Below are positions 54,005 through 64,000 of a stretch of 64,000 nt of DNA, piece after piece. Every line of letters starts with the position of its first letter. The first letter of the stretch is position 1. The stretch comes from Pyrocephalus nanus (lineage: Eukaryota; Chordata; Aves; Passeriformes; Tyrannidae). The notes under the pieces are model-generated. The model was given only the letters and a program-made list of their open reading frames with translations. It was not told the DNA's origin and did no database searches. Both the position numbers and the translations under genes were made by a program. The stretch is from NCBI GenBank assembly GCA_038380795.1, contig CM076279.1:2061001-2125000 (forward strand), in the 5' to 3' direction.

Positions 54005-54165
54005 AAAAGGAAAAAAAAAAGTAAAAAGAAAAAAAAAAAAAAAAAAAGAAAAAAAGTCAAAACCAAAAAAAGTGTCTGAGGTTTGAAATTTTTTTTTTTT
54101 GTTTAAAGCAGCCTGTTCCTTTTTTTTTTTTCTTTTTTTTTCTTTTTTTTTTTTTTTTTTTTTAA
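54005..54165. repeat. A-rich then T-rich paired tracts in KCNJ2 3' UTR
   Basis: The plus strand shows an A-rich run (about 54,010-54,056) followed after about 35 bases by T-rich runs (about 54,089-54,163). The two could pair in the transcript. Homopolymer lengths here are prone to sequencing error. Confidence 0.8.
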
Positions 54166-54755
54166 ATAAACTCCACTGTGCAAAACTGTGCATTTTCTTT
54201 GGTATCCATTTAGGTAGTTTTCACTTAGTACTTTTTCCTACGTATAGGTATATTTTGTCTCACTTTAGACAGAGAATGAAATTCTCCCCCCAAAAATCAT
54301 AATTTTGCTGGAGGCTACTGATTGGCCTGATATTACATAATGCCCCTTATGTAATTGGAAAGAGAGAAATTGATTCTAGCTATCAAACTACTGGCCTCAA
54401 AAGGAGTTTAGACTTTCTGGCAACATCGGCCTCTCTGAACTGATCACGAGCTTTTCAACCCAAAAAGTTCAACACTGACTTTTTTTTTCTTTTTTTTTTC
54501 TTTTTTTTCTTTTTAAATTACACAAGAGAAAATAAAAACTACACTGCAACAAAAATAACCATTTGTGTTCATGTAGTTAGCAGCAGCTTTTTAAAAAATA
54601 ATTATAATAATAATAATAAGGCAGATCCTTGCCTTTGTTATGCCATTAAAAACATTCTTGTTCCCTAGAGAGAAGCATTCTGGAAAAAGTTGAAAAAAAA
54701 AAAATAATAATAACCCAACCAAAGCTTGCCTGCAAGTTCAAGTTTTGTAAAAAAA

Positions 54756-54763
54756 TATATACA
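54756..54763 (-). promoter_or_regulatory. Pumilio-type site in KCNJ2 3' UTR
   Basis: The transcript strand reads TGTATATA, the canonical Pumilio recognition element, three bases after the proximal AATAAA. It could bind PUM proteins or act as part of the UGUA/U-rich context of the poly(A) site. Confidence 0.35.
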
Positions 54764-54766
54764 TAA

Positions 54767-54772
54767 TTTATT
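54767..54772 (-). terminator. Proximal KCNJ2 poly(A) signal candidate
   Basis: AATAAA on the minus strand about 300 bases after the stop codon, followed by UGUAUAUA and a U run, which is U-rich downstream context. If used it would give a short 3' UTR without the miR-26 and AU-rich sites. Confidence 0.4.
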
Positions 54773-55069
54773 CTACAACATATGTGCCTTCTGTTCATAC
54801 TTAGACATGTTTAGTGCTTTGTGTTTAGAGTTCGTTTTCTCTCGTCCCTCCTCTGAGGACAGCCCTAAAACCAGCCTGGGTTTCTCAGGTCTGCTGCCTT
54901 CACACCGCTCTTCAACAGTACCGTTGTCTGAAAACTGCTCTGGGCCAACTTCTCAGGTCAACGTGCCTTTGACCGATAGATGTGGGTTTTGTGTTTGTTT
55001 TTGTGGGTTTTCTTTTGTTTGTTTGTTTTTTAAACTTTCAAACCAAAAGGGAGAGGAAGAGCCTGCCAG

Positions 55070-56551
<1,482 letters not shown>

Positions 56552-56555
<4 letters not shown>

Positions 56556-56566
56556 AGAGAGGGCAT
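56552..56566 (-). promoter_or_regulatory. Upstream ORF 1 in KCNJ2 leader (4 codons)
   Basis: ATG CCC TCT CTA TGA, starting three bases after the inferred splice junction. A at -3 gives it a good initiation context. Its stop shares bases with the ATG of upstream ORF 2 (ATGA arrangement). It would be expected to reduce or condition scanning to the channel start; this is inferred, with no translation evidence here. Confidence 0.6.
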
Positions 56567-56569
56567 GGT

Positions 56570-56586
56570 CTGCAAGAGAAAGAGAA
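56570..56586 (-). other. KCNJ2: KCNJ2 exon 2 splice acceptor
   Basis: Minus-strand sequence is a pyrimidine-rich run (TTTCTCTTTCTCTTG) ending in CAG, directly followed by exon 2 starting ACCATG. It lies about 216 bases upstream of the start codon, as expected for the single intron in the KCNJ2 leader. It pairs with the strong donor at 61,440-61,447. Confidence 0.85.
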
Positions 56587-59500
56587 ACGTCGTATTAGAT
56601 CCTGGAAGGACAGCATGAGGAATCAAACCTGCAAGGATCGAGTCCTGCAGACCTGCAGGAAGTTTCCTTTTCCTTAACAACACTCTGAGCAATGCTCAGT
56701 GTTCACAACTGTGCATGGACAGGAGCCACTGCCAAGAAGGCACTGCTCTTCCCCGGGGAAAGCTCCACAGGCATCGTGTCACACAAGCCCCTGAGCAATA
56801 TCCACTTTAAAGCTGGACACGCAGAGAATCCCTCTGCTGTCTGCAACTGTGCTTTCTGTGTACTGGGAAGCAAACAACTCGCTTTAACATCCGCCTGCTC
56901 AAACGTAAACACTGGAGCTGTTTGTGGTGACTTAACAACGCGTCTCCCGGGCTGTTTGTCAACGACAAACCAGCAAAAGGGAAGGTGGTGTGTACAGAGA
57001 AAAGCAATAAACCTGGAAAGTGCAAATAGCAGTGATTTCCACGAAACTGGATCTCAGATCATTTTTTTTTTAATTAAGCTGAAAGAGTGAGCTGTGTACT
57101 CTCTGCACAGGGCAGGAATGGGGGCGGCATTAGTTCCTCTTTAACTCCAGAAACTCACCGGGATCTCTGCAGGTTTTAGGCATAAGCTGGACAGAGCAAA
57201 TTAAACCTTGCAGTGATGCAACTACCAAAAGGCTACAGTGGAGTAGAACCAGCTGAGTGTCTTCATAACACCTTCAGTAGCAAGCACCAGCACCTTCCCC
57301 TCGGGAGCCCGAGGCAGCCGATTCCATCTCCAACAGGTAACGGCTCCAAGTGTCCCATGGGCTTAAAACATCACCAATTAAGACTCAGCTGAGAGGCTAC
57401 AAAACCTTCTTCCTGAGGGTAGAAGCCACCAAACTTGTTTCAGGGAGGCCTGGCTTAGACCCAGGTTCAGCTTTTAACAAGTGCGTCATCCATTAAGTCA
57501 TGTTCTGTGTGTCAGGAAATGGAATTGAAATGCTGCAGAGGAGAGAGGCACTAATGCCACTGCTCCATCCACACGTGCCCCATGCAGGAGACAAGGCTAA
57601 ACCAGAGTGCTGGGCAATGCCTGCTGTCCCTTTGTTATGGTAGAGGAGACTTCAGAACCATTTACCAGAGCAGGGGATTAAATCACGATGCTCTGCCTAA
57701 ATTAATGCTATATCAAAACACATCTGAGTTTGTCCAAAACCCAACAAAACTGCAGCCACTGTGGAGCACAACCCCTGCCCAGCAGGACCTCTGCCTTCCA
57801 GTGTCTCTTCCTCTGACTCAAATCCCACAACAGTTGCAGATAAGACATTTTCTCCTCTCCCAACAGCAGCCCCTGAAGCCCTGCAAAGGTGTTCCAGAAA
57901 CTTGAGGGATTTCAAACAGCTCCTCAGCCCTCCCACATCCTTCCACAACCACATTACAAGGGCTTTAGCTCAGCAAACACTTGTTACGAAAAGAGCAGGT
58001 GACAAACAGCAACATGACTGTGCTCTCAGTTCCTTGCAGGCTGCTCTTCCCTCCGGGATCTCTTCAGGGTTCACTTTTACCTCCTCTTTTTTCCTCACTC
58101 CTGTTTGTTGTGCAAGAATGTGTCCCGATGCCTACTTGCCAAGATTAGTCATCTGTGACTTCAGCTCCTACAAGACATTTTGGCAGCTCTCAATAGGTTC
58201 AGTAATGCCCTTTTTGAGCACAGCCCTCAGCAACGAACACTTACGGTGTAGCTGCCCTCTTACTTATTCTGTGCATTTATTCTTCCTTGTACAACTGTCC
58301 TGCCTGCACTGCCTAAGGATCCACTTTTTCCCCCCACACATCTTTTTGTTCACAGGGTTCCTCATTCCCATCAGGATATCATTCTCAAAAATAAAAGAGA
58401 ATTCTTTTACTGCTCACTTAAATGATTTTTTGTTTTGGCTGGAAAACACTTTTATTAGAAACCTGAACACAGCAGGGAAGCGAAAATACTGTTAATACAT
58501 TCCATACAAAAAAAAACTTCTTGAAAAGCCATTGCACTGCTCTGCAAATCGATCAGTTATAAACCACATCCTATAATCACAGTCATGTTCGACTTCCACG
58601 GTCAAAGTCTGTTTTGTTCCAAGCTGATGGAAACACACAGCCTAGGAAACAGTTTATTTTGAAGTCTGGGGTGTTTTTTTCCCCCCTCTGCATTGTCTGC
58701 TGGATTTTAGAGGAAAACTTGTGGTGGAGGGAAAGATAAGCTGCAAAGTCTCAAGTGTCTGACTATGCAGCTTCCCTCACAAAAATCTTGACCTGAGGAC
58801 ATTTGTTTGAATTCCACAAATCACTGAAATCCTAACGGAGCTTCCTGCAGCGAGCTGGCTGCATTCAGAAGTTTGGGACCCGAATCAGGTATCCTACATT
58901 GTCACATTCCTCCCCTGAAGGGCTCAGCACCTTCTACCTACTGCACCTTGCACAGCATCTCCTCTCCCTGGCTGCTCAGTGGGTGCTGTGTCCTTGGGAG
59001 TGGACCTGCACCCATTTGGCTCGAAGGATCCCTAAATCCAGGGGTGTGCCTGGATTTGCAGACTGCTGGAAGTTTATCCCACAAAGCTCTGGCATGTTCC
59101 ACTGCAGCATAGTTGTCTTCTTGCTTTTACAGCCCAAACTGCCTCTCATCCTTGTGAGTGCTCGGAGTGGGGAGGATGCCAGGACGTGTGGGGTGGGAGC
59201 AGGACCAGCTCCGTGCACAGGGACCAGCCAGCAGGTCTGATCTCACTCCTGCTCGTGGCAGGTCCTGTGAAACCCCCAGTGGATCCACTGGCTGCCCAAC
59301 CACACACCTGTCCAGTGCTCATCCTGACCTTCCCAACTGGTTTCAGCAGAGATCCCCCCCAAAAATCCCAGATACAATCAGCATGAAAACCTAAAGGTAC
59401 TTTTCATTTTGCTAATCCACCTGCTGCTCCAAGGCAGAGCAAGGCTGCTGCCCCACTCCCCACCCCAGCATCAGCTGCTGGTGGCACCAAAAATGCCAGT

Positions 59501-59634
59501 GTGGGACCAGCCCCGCAAACCTCCCCAGACAAAAAAAAAAAGAGCCAACCCAGTACCCACCAACATTTCTGTAAGTGAGCCCAGTGTAGCCAGACACACG
59601 CACGCAGCTGGAAATTCAATCATCACTAGGTGTG

Positions 59635-59653
59635 TTATTATTATTATTATTAA
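59635..59653 (+). repeat. (TTA)n microsatellite in KCNJ2 intron 1
   Basis: About six TTA units, near-perfect. Confidence 0.9.
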
Positions 59654-59739
59654 TCCAGGTTACCTTTCCTCCTGGAAGGGAGAACAGGCAACGCAGCTTG
59701 TAATTACCAGCACTGGCACTGACACAGCATTACTGGGAA

Positions 59740-59763
59740 GGGATGAGATGGGATGGGATGGGA
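59740..59763 (+). repeat. (GGGAT)n short tandem repeat in KCNJ2 intron 1
   Basis: GGGAT/GAGAT units, about five copies with one mismatch. Confidence 0.85.
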
Positions 59764-61439
59764 GAGCCCTGGCTTGCTCTGCTGCGAGGGGATGCTTGGA
59801 GGAGCCGAGAAAAACGGGGCTGTGCTGCATCTGCAGCGTTTCCGAGCCAGCATTTGGGGCAATGCCACGATGAGGAGCCCAAACCCCTCAGCATCCCCCT
59901 GCAGCCTTTCCCTGGGGAAAGAGCTCACAGCGCGCGTTCAACTCCGCAACGAGCAGCTCGAAGGGAATTTGTGCAGAAGGTTAAAGACTGAGGGAAAACT
60001 CAGAAGTGCAAGGAGAGGGGGGGCTGGAGAGGAGCACTAACGAGCGCTTGGAGCGGTTATTCCCAGGCTGACGCCACACAGCCCTGCGGAGACAGCCGGG
60101 CACATGTTGCCAAGAGAGCACCAGCACCACCTCAGCCAAGCGCCTTCCCTGCTGCCCTCGGAAAACAGAACAAAGGAGCTTCTCGCCCCAGCGAAGCCTG
60201 TTCCCACATTCCTGCTCCCTCGCTGCCGGGCACGGCCACCCCTGTAACCTTTCTCCTTAAAAGTCATTCCTCAGGGCTTCTCCGCTGGTTTGGGGAGGAC
60301 TCGAGTTACACGGAGGGCTAAGCTGCTCTCAGGAGAAGGGTCTGCCCTTCACGGACAGGCAGTGGGGGAATAAATAAATAAATTTAAAAAAAATAATAAA
60401 AAAAAGATCAGATTATGCAGGGAAACGGGTGCAAAGAAATAGGAGAGAGAGGACAAGTGGCGTTTGCATCTGCTGTCCTGCCAAGGAGACGCGCTCGGGG
60501 TATTTGTAGCCGATGACAAAATAACTACGAGTGGAACAGCCATCACCAGGGGGTGTACGCGGTGCACCGGCTGCGAGGATGGAAAAGCAAACAAGTGTAA
60601 AGGTAAGGCTGAGACACGGAGACAAGTGCGGGCAGCCCGCGGGGTGCGGAGGCGGTGGGGACAGAGCTGCGGGTCCCGCTGAACCCGGACACCTGCGGGT
60701 CCCCACCTGCCCCCACCCCGGGCACCGAACCCTCGAATCCATCTGCCTTTGCTTATCAGTATTTTTTCCTGTAACTGTCAGGAACTAAGCTGAAACAATA
60801 CAGCTCTTCACAGCCTGCATTTTTTTTTTCCCTTCTTCCTATTTTTTTTTTAAATTATTTTTTAGCAGGCTGACCTGAAATAAAGAAGCCCCGCCGTTTT
60901 CACCCTGCTGATGAATGAAGCTACAGGTTCATTTCATCCCCCTCTAAACCTCTCCGGATACTCAAAACCATGCATCTGAGCGCTGGGACTCGCTGCTTCT
61001 GCCCTCCCTCTTGTGCAGGAACAACAGGCGAGAAGAAGGGAAAGGGATGGAGCGGCGCGCCTTGAGCGACACGGAGTTGTCATGCGAACTTCCAGCCCTT
61101 CCCCAGGATAAAATATCCCGGGGGGGATGGGGGGGAGCAGCTGGTGCATGGAAAGTTATGAGCGCAAACAGATGCTGGAAGCAGATGCTCGGGCGCTCCA
61201 GCCATACCTATCGAATTATTCCAGGCACTGAGAATAGCTCGGGGATGGGGGCGTGAGAAATGCAGGAGTTCCCCTTCCAAACCGGGGCAACACAAGGACA
61301 GCTTTATCTCGGGGGGTCGCGACACAGCACCGCGCATCGCCTCCCCCCTCGGGGGGCTGCGCTCCTGGAAGTGGGGAGGGGGGAGAGAAAGAAAGAGAGG
61401 GGCGGGTGGGCGACTCGAAAGGATGGAGAAGGCGCTTTT

Positions 61440-61447
61440 CTTACCTG
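61440..61447 (-). other. KCNJ2: KCNJ2 exon 1 splice donor
   Basis: Minus-strand sequence is CAG|GTAAG, a near-perfect U1 match, at the edge of the CpG island. The last exon base is 61,445. Confidence 0.82.
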
Positions 61448-61570
61448 CCGCGGCCCGCCAGGGAGGTGCGTGTGGAGGGCAGGGGTGTAAGATCCAGCAG
61501 CTGGGGGACGCCGAAGCCGGCCCGGTGCCCGCCGCCCGCCCGCTCTGCGCTCCCGCCCGCCCGCGGCCCC
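61445..61570 (-). other. KCNJ2: KCNJ2 exon 1, untranslated (5' end approximate)
   Basis: A very GC-rich stretch ending in the donor at 61,445. The 5' limit is set only by expecting initiation about 25-30 bases after the TATTAAA at 61,594-61,600, so it may be wrong by tens of bases or there may be several starts. It contains no ATG if that start is right. Confidence 0.6.
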
Positions 61571-61589
61571 TTTTTGCGGGCGGCCATGG

Positions 61590-61645
61590 GATGTTTAATA
61601 GCGGCCCCGCCGGACACGCCTCCCCCGCCCCGGAGGCCAATGGAA
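61590..61645 (-). promoter_or_regulatory. KCNJ2: Probable KCNJ2 core promoter
   Basis: On the minus strand, in order of transcription: an inverted CCAAT box (plus-strand CCAAT at 61,637-61,641), a GC box GGGGCGGGG (61,623-61,631), then a TATA-like TATTAAA (61,594-61,600). All lie in the densest part of the CpG island and just upstream of the exon 1 donor. The order and spacing fit a CpG-island promoter with a weak TATA element. No start-site data are available. Confidence 0.6.
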
Positions 61646-62070
61646 CAAGGAGGGAGTGGTCGGGGGGGCGCGGCCGCGGGGGGAGCCCGGGAGAGGGATC
61701 GGCGGGATCGGGAGCGGGAGAGGAGCGGGGATGCTCCGGGGGACGGGGGATGCTCCGGCGGAGCGGCGAGACCCCGGTCCCCCGTACACAGGGAGAAGGC
61801 AGCAGGTCTCCGGGTCCCCGCTGCCGAGAGTCCTGCGAGAAGGCTGTCGGTCTCCTGGTGCCCGTGTGCCCGCCTCGGAGGGTCCCGGAGCAGCCGCGGT
61901 GGATGCGGGGGCTGCCCGGGGCTGTGCGGGCAGGCAGCGCTTTGCTCCCTTTTCCCGGCACCGGGAAGCTCCGGAAGCACCCGCGGGCACCGAGCACCTG
62001 CCTCGGGTACACCCCTCACCCTCCCAGCGCTGCCGGAATGGCTTCTGCGGGACTTCGCATGCAACTTGGG

Positions 62071-64000
62071 AAGGTCCCGTGTGGAATCTGGGAGCCTGCT
62101 CTCGCTCCCGTTTCCATGTCTCAGCCTGATGTCCCGAAGCCCAGGGCACTGAGAAAAAAAATACCGGAGACAGAATAGTTTCTTCCCTTTTGTTCCTTTT
62201 TTATTTTTTTTTAATTTTTTTTTTTTTAGTGAGGGGAAACGAGGAGATGCAGGGTATCCCGTCCCAAAGTCCTGCCACTAACAGGGATGGGAAGCCAGGC
62301 AAACACAGCACAGATCTCCTAAGCTGAAAATCCTTCTTTTAAACTCAAATCAAATGTCCCTTCCAAAACAAGACCTTTGATCCTTGAACTGAGATCTTTT
62401 AGAGCACTGCTGGAAGCAAGAGCAGTATCAGCCTGGCTGCACTGTGTGGGATCCAAGTCTTTGTTCCCTGGCTCACCTGTGGCAGCTCGGTCGGGCTGGC
62501 CAGGGTGGAAATACGCAGAAATCAAACTGATTTTTAATAGCTTGTCCTCCCTACAGTGAACGTGGCCTAAGATACAGAAAAATAAGGATGAAGAGTCTGG
62601 CTGGGAGCCTTGCAGGAACAAAAACAGCCTTGTAAGCACAGCCCGAAGTTTGCCAAGCCCTGATGGACAGTGCAGGGGTGTTAGTTTCCAAGGCAGGTGT
62701 CCACTGCAGAACATGCTCCTGCTGCCCCCGGAGAGCTGAGTTCCCAAGTGCCAACAGCTGAAATCCAGCAGGGAGCCCTGTCATGTGCTGGAAAACTCAG
62801 TGCCAAGGTGACTGCTGAGTGCAAAGGGGGCAGAGCACACAAAGCTTCAGAAACTGCCATAAACACCTCGATTTGCACCCAGGGCTCTGCAACACCCTGA
62901 AATGGGTGCTGGGGATGCTTGTGGGACTGTGAATCATCAGGCAGGTCTGCCTGGGGGGATAGACAGGTCCAAGTGGGTCGGCCACTCTCCTCCGAGGAGC
63001 CTCTTACCATGTCCAGAACAGGCTGTGGATACGATTCCTTGCTTTCCACAGCAATGCCAGTGCCTGCAGTCGCTCCTCAGGGCTTAAACTCTCCTCCTCA
63101 CTTGTTTCCTAAGCTTGCAGCTCGGGCATGAGCTGCCTTTAAACACTCAGTGGAGGTGCTTTGCCCAAAAGCTCCCTCATGGTATGGAGGTTTTTAAGAA
63201 CGCGCTCCTGGTGCTCTGACCCATCCCACCAACTGCCTCTGCTGGCACTGACATCGCTCTCCGAGTTCCTCCGAATGAGGAAGTGCCACATTGTTGCAGC
63301 AATAAACACAATGGCCAAGCGCAGCTGGCTCAGAAGTGCCCGGTTTTGTGCGCTCAGGATGCACAAACTTTACTCAAAGGGAGGGGGGGAGAAGAGACAA
63401 GTGTTTCTGTAGATTGAGCAATCGGGCACGTTGGGCAATCGTGCTGTTTATAAGTTGTTCTTGGGTGGCTCTGGTCATTTTGAAGTGGAAGGAAAGTCCT
63501 CTAACAGCCTTGTGAATGACGAATCTGGAAAAAAAAAAAAAATCTGTAAGAGGCAATGAGTGCAATTATCTCGTTCATTCAGTAAAGCGAAGATCATTAA
63601 ATCCACCGGATCTGAGAGGAGGCACAAATACTGCTCTGCTCGTGTCCCTGTATCAGAGAGAAATATCCCTTGTTACTCTCTTTGTGCGCTTCCTATGAAC
63701 AGCTAGAATAGCAACAATTTGACCCATCTTGAAGAAGAATGTGCCCATCTATATGGAAATGAAATAAGGTAGAGCTGCAATCCACTCTTGGGAGGAGATA
63801 CTCTTCCGAGAACTCACGCTGTGAGCCGGGCACGGAATCCAGCAGTTCTCTGTACAATATCCACGAGATATTTATGGGTTACAGCCTGACTTTGTAGACT
63901 CTTACTCAGCCTTTACTCATGCAAACTGAGTGATAAAGACTACAGAGCTCCCGGACCCAGAGATCCCAGATCCACTGCTATGAGTAAGGCTTGTTCACAA
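62071..64000. other. Upstream flank of KCNJ2, no gene seen
   Basis: GC content falls back to background after the CpG island. A T-rich run lies at about 62,198-62,227. In mammals a divergent antisense RNA starts near the KCNJ2 promoter, and nothing here proves or excludes one. No coding exon is seen. Confidence 0.6.

Larger units (their letters stand above)
51085..55069 (-). other. KCNJ2: KCNJ2 3' UTR (distal end approximate)
   Basis: About 4 kb of non-coding sequence follows the stop codon and ends near twin AATAAA signals at 51,095-51,107. Mammalian KCNJ2 mRNA also has a 3' UTR of several kilobases. The region holds many A and T runs, two miR-26 seed matches, an AU-rich nonamer, a Pumilio-like site and at least two internal AATAAA signals. 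No open frame in it looks coding. The end point is inferred from the signal and from the known mammalian mRNA length. Confidence 0.7.
56570..61444 (-). other. KCNJ2: KCNJ2 intron 1
   Basis: Inferred 4,875-base intron bounded by GT and AG on the minus strand. Mammalian KCNJ2 also has one leader intron of about this size. Inside I see no exon-like structure, only simple repeats: (TTA)n near 59,635-59,653, (GGGAT)n near 59,740-59,763, and A/T-rich runs near 60,370-60,405 and 60,820-60,860. Open stretches in it, including a 244-codon one on the plus strand, look like chance. Confidence 0.8.
61020..62070. promoter_or_regulatory. CpG island over KCNJ2 exon 1 and promoter
   Basis: This block is strikingly GC-rich and dense in CpG compared with the AT-richer flanks. 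It includes exon 1, the donor and the promoter motifs. Several G runs (near 61,120-61,135 and 61,660-61,750) could form G-quadruplexes. Long open frames on both strands here are a by-product of low stop-codon density. Boundaries were judged by eye. Confidence 0.8.

Noticed and set aside
57761..58495. 244-codon plus-strand open frame in KCNJ2 intron 1
   Set aside because: Opens at GTG, its first ATG is far inside, it has no domain and no splice or promoter context. Chance is more likely.
60598..60607. Plus-strand donor-like AAAGGTAAGG in intron 1
   Set aside because: A good match to a donor but no partner acceptor, exon or promoter on that strand could be supported.
61080..62152. Long open frames (about 200-310 codons) on both strands of the CpG island
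   Set aside because: Rich in P, G, R and A with no domain. Explained by scarcity of stop codons in CpG-rich DNA.

Overview
The window is vertebrate nuclear DNA, most likely from a bird. Several CR1-type LINE 3' ends with typical avian sequence are present. The rest is compact, repeat-poor intergenic DNA, and the one clear gene is an intact potassium-channel gene that matches vertebrate KCNJ2 in length and motifs. The species cannot be fixed from sequence alone; a songbird is a guess.

Layout. Positions 1 to about 51,080 form a gene desert with no credible exon. It holds CR1 remnants, two or three MIR-like SINE fossils, two short minisatellites, homopolymer runs, and several AT-rich blocks with homeodomain or TCF/LEF-like motifs that could be conserved non-coding elements. 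KCNJ2 fills about 51,085-61,570 on the minus strand: an untranslated first exon in a CpG island (about 61,445-61,570), a 4,875-base intron (56,570-61,444), and a second exon with the end of the leader, the whole 427-codon reading frame (55,070-56,353) and a 3' UTR of about 4 kb. Positions 61,600-64,000 are promoter and upstream flank. In other vertebrates KCNJ16 lies upstream of KCNJ2, and the desert downstream leads to SOX9. If that order holds here, low coordinates point toward SOX9 and the desert may carry SOX9 or KCNJ2 enhancers. This is inferred from synteny, not seen.

Most of the interest lies in KCNJ2 control. The leader has three short upstream reading frames in exon 2. One starts three bases after the splice junction in a good context, and its stop overlaps the start of the next. 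A potential 90-codon upstream frame crosses the splice junction if transcription starts slightly upstream of the TATA-like element. The 3' UTR has several poly(A) signals, two miR-26 seed matches, an AU-rich nonamer, a Pumilio-type site and an A-rich/T-rich pair that could fold back. I found no mobile cassette, CRISPR array, RNA gene or unknown multi-gene system.
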